Of a stretch of DNA of 43,281 nt, positions 18,383-28,179 are shown one piece after another. The notes beneath the pieces were generated by a model. That model did not search any database. It worked only from the letters and a program-made list of their open reading frames with translations, and was not told the origin of the DNA. Numbering within the stretch: the first letter of the stretch is position 1; every line of letters begins with the position of its first letter. This DNA is from Asparagopsis taxiformis (lineage: Eukaryota > Rhodophyta > Florideophyceae > Bonnemaisoniales > Bonnemaisoniaceae), in NCBI GenBank assembly GCA_030407315.1, contig JALQPE010000629.1, positions 1 to 43,281 on the forward strand, in the 5' to 3' direction. Position numbers and translations under genes: made by a program.

Positions 18383-18998
18383 TGTTGGAACGAAATGGTC
18401 GCTTGCCGAGCGTTTATTGAATCTGCGAGCTCACTACATTATTTGTATTCTCGCCGAGGTGCGCCGGCGGTGCTAAGGACAGCCTGTTAATAGCTGCTCC
18501 AGACAGACTGTCACTGACAGTCTGTCCTGGTAAGCACCCGCTGCCAATCTGGTACACGTGGGCATCTCTATCATATCACCCACACGTCTACACTAATCAT
18601 AACATTTTCCCTGTGCCATGATGGCAACCCATCCTGGCTTTTCTAATTACTAATTGAAAGTATGACAAACAAATTGAAACTTCAGACGCTATTTCCTCCA
18701 TGAAGAAAGGTCGTAGAAGCTTCGGAGAAGTTGCTACCCGACTAATTCGGGCACGCTGAACATGATGAGATAGGTTTTGGAGCGCCTAGAGCACTCCTTG
18801 TAGGAGAAATCGAGGGTTAAAGTTTTCTCACGTAACTGAGCCCCTCAGGGCCTATTACAGTGAGTGCTTCAACCGTTTTTCAACGAGGAACACGATGAGC
18901 CATATTTCAAGGCTCCTAGAGGACTCCTTCATCGAGATTTTCACAGGAGATTCTCGAGATTGAGTGCTTCTGTTGCTGTGACTCAATTATTCGCAACA
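18383..18998 (-). repeat. Copia 3' LTR
   Basis: 616 bp bounded by TGTTG...CAACA inverted ends, matching 24477-25092 except at 18388, 18405, 18694 and 18695. Confidence 0.95.
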
Positions 18999-19480
18999 CT
19001 CCCCCTCTGTGACAAGCTCGATGAAGCACCAGATGTAGGGAGGTTCTGAAGTCCGATGAGGTCTTTGAATTTGTGAAGGAGAAGACGGGGAAGAGGTTTT
19101 GTGAGCAAGTCGGCAGCCATTTCTGATGTGGGGCAGTATTGCATGGTGTAGAGGTTTTTGTCCAGGCTATCGCGTACGAAGTGGTATTGAATGTCAATGT
19201 GCTTTGTTCTAGTTCCGGACACATCATTTCGAGCCATATTGATAGATCCTTGGTTATCGACGTTGATGCAGATCGGCTCGTATTCTTCGCTTGCTGTGAT
19301 TGAGCGGAAAATGTTGCTAAGCCAGATTGATTCTTTTACAGCTGCACACAGAGCCATGTACTCCGCTTCGGAGGAGGAAAGAGCAACGCAACCTTGTTTG
19401 CGTGACTTCCAGCTGACGGCCCCTCCCGCCATTAGGAAAACGTAACCGCTGGTGGATTTTCGATTGATGGTGCAGCCACC
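18983..19480 (-). pseudogene. Copia RNase H region downstream of a TAG stop
   Basis: This continues the pol frame after TAG at 19481-19483, at a place where copia RNase H has SDSDW-GG: the TAG replaces the expected Trp codon. Downstream motifs are intact: [38 protein letters not shown], and [12 protein letters not shown]. The frame ends at 18983, just inside the 3' LTR. With the stop, this domain would be lost from the polyprotein, so the copy is probably defective. Confidence 0.88.
18999..19009 (-). other. Copia polypurine tract
   Basis: On the minus strand CAGAGGGGGAG immediately precedes the 3' LTR; this is the expected plus-strand primer of reverse transcription. Confidence 0.8.
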
Positions 19481-21676
19481 CTAGTCGGAGTCACTGTACG
19501 CGATCGGCTGGAATGGTTTATCGGCTTGATAGAGCAAGCCCAGATTCCTTGTTCCATTCACATAGCGGAGTACGCGCTTAACTGCTGTCCACAGTCTTGT
19601 TGTCGGATGTTCCACATGTTGGGCAAGCCGTCCCACAGCGAAGGATATGTCGGGGCGAGTCCCAACCGATAGATACATGAGGCTACCAACAGCGCTTCGA
19701 TATAGTGTAGAGTCTATAGGTTCCCCTTCGAGGTCTGCAGGACTTATCTGCGCTTCCATTGGGGTGACTACGGGACTCGAGTCAAGCATCCCGAAGTGTT
19801 CTAGCACCTTGTGGACATAACGACTCTGGCTGAGGTGCAGAGTTCCTCTTGACGAGCTGCGAACGATCTCGAGTCCAAGACAGACCTTGGCTTCTCCGCA
19901 GTCTTTCATTGAGAACCTTTTATTGAACTCCCCTTTTAGCCAATCAAGTAGTGGGCGATTACTTGATGCCATGAGTAGGTCGTCAACGTAGAGGGTAATG
20001 ATCACCATTGCTCCTCCTTCATACTTGACGTAAAGGCATGGATCATACGGAGAAGTCTCGAATTTGAGGATACCGATCACGAATTCGTCGATCTTTGCGT
20101 GCCACTGTCTCGGAGCTTGTTTTAGACCGTAGAGTGCTCTTTGCAGTTTACACACATGGTTCGGGTATTGCGGATGAACGAACCCTTCTGGTTGTTCCAT
20201 GAAGATATCCTGATCGAGATCACCGTATAGGAAGGCTGTCTTGACATCCATTTGGTCGCAATGGAGGGATTTGTGAGCAACAATAGCGAGGAACGTGCGG
20301 AGAGTGCATAGTTTTACAACCGGAGCGTATGTTTCTTCGTAGTCAACACCGTATTGTTGTTCAAAACCACGAGTGACAAGTCGTGCTTTGTACTTCACAC
20401 CGTTCGTTCCGTCGTCGTTGACAACATCCTTGATTTTGAAAAGCCATTTGCAAGAGAGAAGATTGCGGGCTTCACTGTGAGGGACAAAAATCCAGGTCTG
20501 GTTGGTGTAGAGAGATTCCATTTCGGAGTCTATTGCTTTGAGCCAGAGCTTTCTATCCTCCCTCTCTGTCGCGGTAGTGAAGGTGAGGAGTTCCGGAGCA
20601 ATGCTAACGAGTGCAGTCGGTTTCCACCATTGAGTCGGGGGCTTTCGAGGTCTTGAAGACTTCCGAGGAGCAGATGGAATGGAGAGGTTGCTCGGGGAAG
20701 CCGGTATAGTAGGATGAGCAGGACTGCTTGGAGAAGCAATGGGGCTCGATTCTCCCCCGGAGATGGTGGGAGACTGTGGAGGCGTGGGCGACTCGTCATC
20801 CGATTTTTGCATGCGGGTTTGAGGATGGTCCGGTATGTAGCTCAAGGTGTTGTCGTCATCAATATATGTAGAGTCTTCAACAGAGCGAGGTTGAGTGGTT
20901 TCATCCGATGCCGATTCGTCGAAGACGACGTCCCTTGAGATTACCACGGTGTTCGTTTGGTCGTCCCACAGCTTGTACGCTTTCTGGGTTTTGGAGTAAC
21001 CGATCATCATGGCAGGAGATGAGCGACTGTTTAGAGATGTTAGGCGTATTTGTGGGACCTTGTACCAACACTGACTACCGAATACTTTTAGATGGGAGAT
21101 ATCAGGTTTACGACCCATCCATAACTCGAACGGAGTTTTATCTGAGGGTATCCCACGGCTTGTGACACGATTTCGGACGTATGCTGCACAGTCAAGGGCT
21201 TCCGCCCAGAAGTCTGCAGGGACAGAATTGTGAGGGAGCATGGCACGAATGAGGTCTTTTAGAGTCCGGTTCATCCGTTCCGATACACCGTTTTGCTGCG
21301 GGGTATAGGGAGCGGTAGTCTGGCGAGTGATTCCGTGAGTTATGAGGAACTCGCTAAACTCGTTTGAGAAATATTCACCGCCACCATCCGAGCGAAGTTG
21401 GCGGATTTTTCGTCCTGTGTGTGTCTCTGCAGTATTTCGAAAGTGCTGGAAAGAGCTGAAGCTGTCTGATTTATGTGCGATAGGATAGACGGAAAGCCAA
21501 CGGGACTTGTCGTCGATAAAGGTAACGAAGTAACGTGCTCCCCCTTTTGAAGATGTTTCCATAGGTCCGGCTACATCAGTGTGGACAAGGTCAAGTAAAC
21601 CGGTTGCTCGAGTATCGGATGCATGGGGGATTGGTGCTCGAGCCATTTTACCGGCCAGGCAGCCTTTGCACGGTTG
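19481..21676 (-). CDS. Copia integrase and reverse transcriptase
   Basis: Same frame as gag, following an in-frame TAG (21677-21679); the first Met is at 21646. Integrase begins with the CKGCLAGK end of its zinc-binding domain, then DLVHTDVAGP, LRSDGGGEY and QQNGVSERMNRTLKD supply the D, D, E catalytic residues. Reverse transcriptase follows, with KARLVTRGFEQQYGVDYEETYAPV, FLYGDLDQDIFMEQPEGF, YGLKQAPRQW and the active-site YVDDLLM. The linker before RT is Pro/Ser rich, as usual. The frame stops at a TAG within RNase H. The leading TAG is followed by CAA, a context known to favour readthrough, but a simple nonsense mutation is equally possible. Confidence 0.93.
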   Translation of the reverse strand, partial: QPCKGCLAGKMARAPIPHASDTRATGLLDLVHTDVAGPMETSSKGGARYFVTFIDDKSRWLSVYPIAHKSDSFSSFQHFRNTAETHTGRKIRQLRSDGGGEYFSNEFSEFLITHGITRQTTAPYTPQQNGVSERMNRTLKDLIRAMLPHNSVPADFWAEALDCAAYVRNRVTSRGIPSDKTPFELWMGRKPDISHLKVFGSQCWYKVPQIRLTSLNSRSSPAMMIGYSKTQKAYKLWDDQTNTVVISRDVVFDESASDETTQPRSVEDSTYIDDDNTLSYIPDHPQTRMQKSDDESPTPPQSPTISGGESSPIASPSSPAHPTIPASPSNLSIPSAPRKSSRPRKPPTQWWKPTALVSIAPELLTFTTATEREDRKLWLKAIDSEMESLYTNQTWIFVPHSEARNLLSCKWLFKIKDVVNDDGTNGVKYKARLVTRGFEQQYGVDYEETYAPVVKLCTLRTFLAIVAHKSLHCDQMDVKTAFLYGDLDQDIFMEQPEGFVHPQYPNHVCKLQRALYGLKQAPRQWHAKIDEFVIGILKFETSPYDPCLYVKYEGGAMVIITLYVDDLLMASSNRPLLDWLKGEFNKRFSMKDCGEAKVCLGLEIVRSSSRGTLHLSQSRYVHKVLEHFGMLDSSPVVTPMEAQISPADLEGEPIDSTLYRSAVGSLMYLSVGTRPDISFAVGRLAQHVEHPTTRLWTAVKRVLRYVNGTRNLGLLYQADKPFQPIAYSDSD

Positions 21677-23083
21677 CTAGGTTGTCGTCCCACCGGCAAT
21701 TTGGAGACCTTTAACGAGTGAGTGTTTTGCCATATGCGAGATTGCTGCATGGTGTACATGTCCAAGGCGACGATGCCAGAGTTCCAGGCTGGCCACACAT
21801 GCTACCTCTACGTTATGTTCGTCAGGAGTAGTGTGTAGAGTATAGAGTCCATGTCGACGAGTCCCCAGAGCAACTATGGAGTTGTTCTTTTTGATTTCGA
21901 CAGTGTCATTTATGAAGGAGAGGGAGAGACCACGACTGGTGAGGGTGGAAACTGAGATAAGGGAGAACACGAATGAGGGTACGTGCAGCACGTTGCGGAG
22001 TATGCACGTTGAAGTGACACCTTTTACTATTATAGGTAGGTGGATATCTCCTCGACCGATGGCTATAGAGGAGGACTTGTCGCCCATGGTAACGTTGAAA
22101 GGGATCTCTGACGTATACGTTTTGAACATGGATCGGTCGAAGGTGATATGTGAGGTGGCCGCAGAGTCAATATGCCAGACTGTTGCCTTGCGTTCGTGAG
22201 AACTTTTGCACGCCTCGATAGCACTGCTGAGTAAACATACGTAGTCGACTTCTTCCTCGGATGGTTCCATTGCTACTGCAGCGGTTTGCATTGGAACGCT
22301 GGTTGCTGGAGATGTGGATCCTCGAGGCTTGTTACTCCGAGAATGATTGGGACGACCATGCTTTTCCCAGCAATAGGGTTCGGTATGGTTGGTTCTGTGG
22401 CAGTGAGAGCAGTATTTTCGATTGGCTCGACGTGGTTGTTTCCCAGATAAGTTGACTAATGCTGATGCTTGTTGAGATGTGTGTGAAGAGTTTCGTAGCA
22501 TGCTAGTTCTTCTTTCTTCCTGCAGTAAGCGGCTGCGCACTTTGTCAAAGGTGAACGAAGGGTCGTCATCTCCAATTGCATCGAGTGCCGTGATCAACGT
22601 TCGGAAGGATGATGGGAGGCCGTTGAGTACAGCCATGGCCATTTCCTTTTCGTCAATCTTGACGTCCATTGACTCGAGGTGGGAAGCCATTTGACGTACA
22701 CGATTGATGTATACAAGCATTTGCTCCCCCTGCTTCATTGTTGCAGTGTAGAAGTCACGACGAGCAGCGAGCTTGTTGAGAAGAGTGTGACGTTGATGGA
22801 CGTTGCAGATCTCTTGCCACATTTCTAGGGCGGTAGTAGTGTGGCGAACGTTTTTCAGCATTTCGTCTGACAGACTGATGCCGATTGCCATGCGAGCAGT
22901 CTTGTCTTTACGAGTCCATTTAGACAATGCCTCTGGATCCTCTGGAGGAGGGCGGCATAGAATGGGATCGATCATGTCGTCCACCTCGCGGTGGCCGAGG
23001 ATGAGCTTCATCTTTTGCTTCCATGAGTGGAAGTTGGAGTAATCCAGCTTTTCAATTCGAATGCCGGATGAATTGCTCTCCAT
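21677..23083 (-). CDS. Copia Gag, protease and Gag-pre-integrase
   Basis: 468 residues. An N-terminal Gag of UBN2/Retrotran_gag type (KLDYSNFHSWKQKMKLIL, ALEMWQEI, LLNKLAARRDFYTATMKQGE) is followed by the zinc knuckle CSHCHRTNHTEPYC, the aspartic protease signature WHIDSAATSHIT and a GAG_pre-integrase LWHRRLGHVHHAAISHMAKH. The frame ends at TAG 21677-21679 and reopens in the same register into integrase, so the whole polyprotein is one frame. Confidence 0.93.
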   Translation of the reverse strand: MESNSSGIRIEKLDYSNFHSWKQKMKLILGHREVDDMIDPILCRPPPEDPEALSKWTRKDKTARMAIGISLSDEMLKNVRHTTTALEMWQEICNVHQRHTLLNKLAARRDFYTATMKQGEQMLVYINRVRQMASHLESMDVKIDEKEMAMAVLNGLPSSFRTLITALDAIGDDDPSFTFDKVRSRLLQEERRTSMLRNSSHTSQQASALVNLSGKQPRRANRKYCSHCHRTNHTEPYCWEKHGRPNHSRSNKPRGSTSPATSVPMQTAAVAMEPSEEEVDYVCLLSSAIEACKSSHERKATVWHIDSAATSHITFDRSMFKTYTSEIPFNVTMGDKSSSIAIGRGDIHLPIIVKGVTSTCILRNVLHVPSFVFSLISVSTLTSRGLSLSFINDTVEIKKNNSIVALGTRRHGLYTLHTTPDEHNVEVACVASLELWHRRLGHVHHAAISHMAKHSLVKGLQIAGGTTT

Positions 23084-23250
23084 GGCTCTGTATTATGTCT
23101 TATCTGTTCGACCCTTCCCAAGTGGACAACCGATAGTCGTCTAGGACCAAGCTGGGATCTATAGGATAAAGACTTTTAGCTAAGAGCTAGATGAGTGGAG
23201 AACAAGAAACAAGGTTTATCAAAGAGAAATCAGCTAGATTTCTAGTGTGT

Positions 23251-23685
23251 CTAGAGAAGGGGAGTACTACTTATCGAGGACGAGGAAGCCTTAGAGGCTT
23301 TAGCGGCTTTGAGAGTCTTCTCGATGGCACGGTGGCGACTACCAAGGAGGTGGTTGTCGAACTCGCTCTGGGTGCGAACGATGACACCGCAGGGTTTGCA
23401 GACCTTGAGACCACCTTCCTTGAGGCGTTTGATAGTCTTCTTATGTCTAGAGCCGCTGAAGTGTGCGACTCTAGACTCGGCGGAGTTGAGAAAGACGTTG
23501 CAGTGATGGCACCTCGAGCGGTTTGCCTTCTTGTGAGCGGCGTACTTCTTCTTGTTATCCCTCCTTTCGGCGATGCTGTAGGCTTTGCGGAAGACCCGGT
23601 CTTGAAGAGACTCCCCCTCGCGACGAAGCCTGGGAGGCTGCTCGTCGGTGCGCGGTTCCACGCGGTCTTCGTCACTGCTAGACAC
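23251..23685 (-). CDS. Extra copia ORF with two U1-type C2H2 zinc fingers
   Basis: 144 residues, upstream of gag in the copia leader on the same strand. Two fingers have the U1/matrin spacing C-x2-C-x12-H-x5-H: CHHCNVFLNSAESRVAHFSGSRH and CKPCGVIVRTQSEFDNHLLGSRH, shown here because each pattern defines the family. A basic region precedes them and a Ser/Ala tail follows. Copia elements normally lack such an ORF. It may be a captured host RNA- or DNA-binding gene, or an element-encoded accessory protein. An alternative overlapping frame at 23271-23729 has no domain and is ignored. Confidence 0.75.
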   Translation of the reverse strand: MSSSDEDRVEPRTDEQPPRLRREGESLQDRVFRKAYSIAERRDNKKKYAAHKKANRSRCHHCNVFLNSAESRVAHFSGSRHKKTIKRLKEGGLKVCKPCGVIVRTQSEFDNHLLGSRHRAIEKTLKAAKASKASSSSISSTPLL

Positions 23686-23749
23686 TGCAGAGAGAAGAGA
23701 ACAAGAGAGTTAGAAGTTATACCGATCAATACTAAGGTCTAAACCTTGA

Positions 23750-24460
23750 AATAGACCGAAAGGTGAAAGGTATAAACTTACTTGTGGAAACCGTTGACAA
23801 TGAAACCAAACGTTCGATGAGTTTATTCGGTGATAGGTAGAGGCTATAACGCTATACCGATCAGGACAAGGTCACTGTCTTACAAGAGCAGGACCGAGTT
23901 GAGAAAGGTATAGACTAGCCAATATAAAAGCAAAGGTCGATTCCAGTAATTGGGCCTTGAGTGGCCCGGTAGCCGAGTCGGTTGGACGGTCCACGGAGAT
24001 CTATAGATCCTTGGTTCGAGTCCCAGCAGCGACGCTGGCCAAACTTTTTCCTTCGCAGGCGAACCCCAGATAAAAGAATGATGTCACCTGATGACGAGGA
24101 CCCGGAGACGGATGGCAAGGTGACAGAGTGTCAGTGTGACACAGCGTGGATAGCAGGATGTCAGTGACAGGATGACACAGTGTCGGCGCGAAGCGGCGAC
24201 AGAGGTGCGGCGCGGCGACAGAGGTGCGCGGCGCCGACAGAGGTGCGCGGCGGCCGAGGAAGAACGGAGTGATGGCCGCGGGAGCGTGGAGGAGACGCTC
24301 AGCAAGTCCGCGGAAGCGCGGGAAGGCGCAGAACGGAAGAAAAGCGCGCAAACGAAGAGACGAGAAAACGAGGCGAGAACGAGACGAAATAGGTAAGAGA
24401 ACGCCGACGCAAACGACGCACTTGCCGAAGCGCGAGAGATATTGAAACGACCTACGAGCG
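23750..24460 (-). other. Copia 5' leader with GC-rich short repeats
   Basis: A noncoding leader between primer site and zinc-finger ORF. It contains iterated GCGACAGAGGTGCG-type units (about 24183-24250), repeats of GTGACA/CAGTGT (about 24117-24185) and, on the opposite strand, a tRNA-like sequence at 23962-24041. Confidence 0.55.
23962..24041 (+). other. tRNA-like / Pol III promoter-like sequence
   Basis: Box A-like TAGCCGAGTCGG (23970-23981), a perfect box B GGTTCGAGTCC (24013-24023) and a T5 tract at 24045-24049 are in the right order and spacing. I could not fold a proper acceptor or anticodon stem, so it is more likely a tRNA relic or SINE-like piece inside the retroelement leader than a working tRNA. 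Confidence 0.35.
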
Positions 24461-24476
24461 CGCTGGGCCCATAACC
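24461..24476 (-). other. Copia primer-binding site (initiator-Met tRNA anticodon arm)
   Basis: Plus-strand CGCTGGGCCCATAACC abuts the 5' LTR. It equals the anticodon stem-loop of eukaryotic initiator tRNA-Met (CAU anticodon in GGGCCCATAACC), so the minus-strand element RNA would pair with that internal region. Drosophila copia uses a cleaved half of this tRNA in the same way. Confidence 0.85.
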
Positions 24477-25092
24477 TGTTGAAACGAAATGGTCGCTTAC
24501 CGAGCGTTTATTGAATCTGCGAGCTCACTACATTATTTGTATTCTCGCCGAGGTGCGCCGGCGGTGCTAAGGACAGCCTGTTAATAGCTGCTCCAGACAG
24601 ACTGTCACTGACAGTCTGTCCTGGTAAGCACCCGCTGCCAATCTGGTACACGTGGGCATCTCTATCATATCACCCACACGTCTACACTAATCATAACATT
24701 TTCCCTGTGCCATGATGGCAACCCATCCTGGCTTTTCTAATTACTAATTGAAAGTATGACAAACAAATTGAAACTTCAGACGCTATTATCTCCATGAAGA
24801 AAGGTCGTAGAAGCTTCGGAGAAGTTGCTACCCGACTAATTCGGGCACGCTGAACATGATGAGATAGGTTTTGGAGCGCCTAGAGCACTCCTTGTAGGAG
24901 AAATCGAGGGTTAAAGTTTTCTCACGTAACTGAGCCCCTCAGGGCCTATTACAGTGAGTGCTTCAACCGTTTTTCAACGAGGAACACGATGAGCCATATT
25001 TCAAGGCTCCTAGAGGACTCCTTCATCGAGATTTTCACAGGAGATTCTCGAGATTGAGTGCTTCTGTTGCTGTGACTCAATTATTCGCAACA
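24477..25092 (-). repeat. Copia 5' LTR
   Basis: 616 bp, TGTTG...CAACA, nearly identical to the 3' LTR (four differences: 24482, 24499, 24788, 24789). Confidence 0.95.
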
Positions 25093-25097
25093 CCCAC
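25093..25097. other. Copia target-site duplication (CCCAC), right copy
   Basis: Identical to 18378-18382 and directly adjacent to the LTR end. Confidence 0.95.
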
Positions 25098-28000
25098 TAG
25101 TCCTCAATTCCAAACCTTCCGCACAAATACCTAGACCGAGCTCAACAATCATCTTCTTCCGATAGAGATTATTATTGTTATCCTCGAGGTCATCACATAA
25201 GCTCTTCCGCTTTGTTATAAAGATTCCTCTGCCCTTCTCACCTTCTTCATCAGAGTTTTTCCCATCCATCATAGCCATGCACCACGGTGTCCAGTCCGGA
25301 TCTCTGCGGGTGTCACCGGATTCAGAGTTCTTCTTGGCATCCTCGAGACGTTCCTCAAACAACGCAGAAAAATGAAGGAGCAGTTCGTGGATCGCATCTG
25401 CAGTAGTAGAAGACTTGAATATTCCGTCCATAATTGTAAACCCAACCAAGTCTATTTCATTTCGTTTCTCTCGGAAATAAGCCCTCGAGAGAAACTCAGC
25501 GGAAACATTTTGTGCCGAATAGGCACTCGCTGCTGCTTCAGCGACCTCGGCTCGAAGCGTATCGACCAGTTTCCCATTTACATAGTATTTCATTCGACTG
25601 TCGGGATGAATGATAACAGGCAGTTTCGCTTCTATACCTTCCTCCACATCTTTGTCAGGGACATCATTTTGTTGCCTGTCCGAATACTGACCTCCTTGAA
25701 CCGCGTGGACTGCAGCGTCTTTGCCGGATTGCAAATTTGCGTCTTCACGCATCTTTTGCTTCTTCTTCTGCCGCGGCCTGCTGGTATCCTCTCCCACCAG
25801 GTCAATAACCTCTTGAGGGGTGACATCCACCAATTTCCGTTTGGATCGTAGAATCATTGGCGGCGCCTCCGTATTCCTCGGCTTTGCCTTTAAGGGCACG
25901 AAACCACTGCTGTGCTTGGCTTTCATCAACTTCCTAGGCGTAGAACTGGTAACAGGTGTTTCCGTGTCCTCCAGCTCAGGTAAAACAGGTAGGCCGACAT
26001 CCGCTGTAGATAACATAGCGTCTCCAGTGCCATCACCCTGATTTCGTACACCTTTCATCGGGTCCTCCGTTGTCCTTCCAGAAGAATGTTCGGGACATTC
26101 TTCGCGGACATCTTTCGTTCCAGACCCATCGCTCTTCCTAGATTCAGGACCTCCTTCACCATCTCGACCAGTTCTTGGATGACCAACTGACATATTCGCC
26201 GGCGACTTTCCACCCTGCTCTGGTCTGAGCGTGGCACTTCCGGCTGCCACTGGGCTAGGTGATTGTTGCAGGTCATTTTCATCACCGTGGTCATTTCTTC
26301 CTCGATTTGCACCAGTTGGTTCAAGCTCTTGAGTTCCTACGTTCTTCTGCAACACATCCCCAACTTCACAATCTCCAGGTTTCGAAGAATTGTTCTCGGT
26401 TGGCGCAGTAGGCACTGCGCGGTCCGTTGTAACCTGCTTTGCGCTTTCGGAATCTGCCGCTTTCCCTGTCGCCTCTTCACCAACCTGTGTTGCACCACCG
26501 ACCTCAGCGTTAACACGATCCGATATTTCCAGACTGCCCTGTGTCTGCTGTTGGGTAAGTACATTTGGACTCTGTACCACGTCCGAGCGATCAATGGCAG
26601 CATTTGAAGTATCACCATACGATGCGGATTGTTGTCGTGGTTGAGGTGCAGTATTCCCTTCCAAGGATTTTCGCCTAGTCCGCCTTTCCTGCACACCTAT
26701 TTCAGGCGCGACGGAATGGTCGAGAGAGTCATCCGATAGAATTGGGCCGTTGAAAACCACATAACGGATTTCTTTCATCATAGACCGCGTCAATGCTGCA
26801 CGTATACCTCTCCCAGTTGGTGCGTCGGAAGGATAGAAATCTTTGAGGACAGTCAAAATGCGATATCGTATGGTTTTTCGTGTTCGTCCACCTGGCTCCG
26901 GTACTTCATGTAACTTCCTGAAACATGGATGAGGTGAGGAATGCCAGGAGTTTTCTTTCCGTACAGCTTTCTCAAGTATGTCATATATTTCACACATGCT
27001 GTAGCACCACTTTTGCGCGCATGTCTTTAGACTTATACCACCATCTCCTTTCCTACGTTTCCACATCGTCCACATTGCAGTGAGCTCTAGAATGACAAGT
27101 TTGGTGTCCACCGAAGCTTTTCGAAACGCAGAAGCGAATAGGACGTCCACAGTGCATCCCTGCATATTCTTCGAGTCTGGCGGACTAGTTTCAGTTGCAA
27201 ATCGACTTGGGATAGCTGACCAATGTTCGAACGCCGGGTTATTTACGTCTCCGAAGCCCTGCGCAATCGAAACGTACTTCATCATGATTCCTTCCTGACA
27301 ACCTGGAATGACCTTGTTCTCGACTACAACTTTTGTGCACACATTTACCTTCGCCTTCATCAAGCCCTTCATCATCATAAACTTCATGACCGTACAGACG
27401 TGGTCAGCAATAGAAACTTCTATCACGTCATGAGTCTTTTCGTTCAGCTTCTGCGATATTCGCATCACTTCAAGAGGATGAAACATTTCACGGGTTCCAG
27501 GTGGTCGGATGAAGTCAACGCTAATGCTCCTCAGTCTCCATCGATCAGCAACTGTCGGTTTGTTTTCCACAATCGACTGCAAAGCGCTGATACGATGACC
27601 TCCATCAATGCACTGCAGTTTCTTCCGTCCGTCTGACCCCATTGTTTCACAGATGATCATTCGGGTGCCAGTTTCCAGAAACCCCTCGGTAGATATTTTG
27701 CTGACCAGATCGCGCACTCTGGCCTCCTGCACAAGACGAGAAGTTGATTCCGGTTTGGCAACATCTAGCGGATTGATCATTTTAGGTTCAGTCCTGCATT
27801 CGACAATGTTGATGTCAATCCCCATCACAGACTCTTCTGATGCTTCCATGCCAGCAGGACTCCCCTCGCCTTCACGGACGTTAGACCTCTCCCTGTTTTT
27901 CGATTTCACCGTCCCAGGAGTAGATGGAAAGCGTAGAGTGTTTTTCCCAGATGGTGATATATCACCAAGGGTTTTTGCTGCCTCTATCATGGCAGCGTCT

Positions 28001-28179
28001 GCTCCCTGAATGGGTGTCTGGCTATCTGCCGTCTCCCTTCTCGCTGCAGACGGAGCCCCTCCATCAGCAGAAACTCCGGAGGGTGTTTTATCACCGCCTA
28101 CCATCGTTGCAAGTCTCTCTGCAACGCTTTCGACGGTATCCTTTGGTTCCGCAGCGCGCTCAGTGTCGCTTCCGGCCAT
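25093..28179 (-). pseudogene. ParB-like N-terminal part of ParB/dioxygenase copy 2, cut by copia
   Basis: 1,029 codons from the ATG at 28179, then three codons of LTR and a stop. A ParB-like domain lies around residues 130-270: QCIDGGHRISALQSIV near residue 191, then FIRPPGTREMFHPLEVMRIS and HDVIEVSIADHVCTVM, closely paralleling copy 1. A long low-complexity acidic/Ser linker (about 495-800) is followed by basic PRQKKKQKMRED and the helical region KKMIVELGLGICAEGLEL that leads into the oxygenase in copy 1. Joining at the target duplication to 18377 keeps the frame, giving about 1,174 codons versus 976 in copy 1. No other lesion is visible, so the gene was probably functional until the retroelement arrived. 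Confidence 0.88.

Larger units (their letters stand above)
18383..25092 (-). mobile_element. Full-length Ty1/copia LTR retrotransposon
   Basis: A 6,710-bp element on the minus strand: 5' LTR (24477-25092), primer site, leader, zinc-finger ORF, gag-pol, polypurine tract, 3' LTR (18383-18998). The domain order protease, integrase, reverse transcriptase, RNase H defines copia rather than gypsy. LTRs differ at four of 616 positions, so insertion is recent, but two TAG codons interrupt gag-pol. It is nested inside the giant transposon and splits its second ParB/dioxygenase gene. Confidence 0.96.

Noticed and set aside
19481..21679. TAG reassigned to a sense codon in this genome
   Set aside because: Only the copia pol frame shows it, and the two sites would need different amino acids (Trp at one). 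The decayed gypsy pol also closes with TAG at its expected end.
23962..24041. Functional tRNA gene
   Set aside because: Box A and B are good, but acceptor and anticodon stems do not pair properly; listed only as a tRNA-like sequence.
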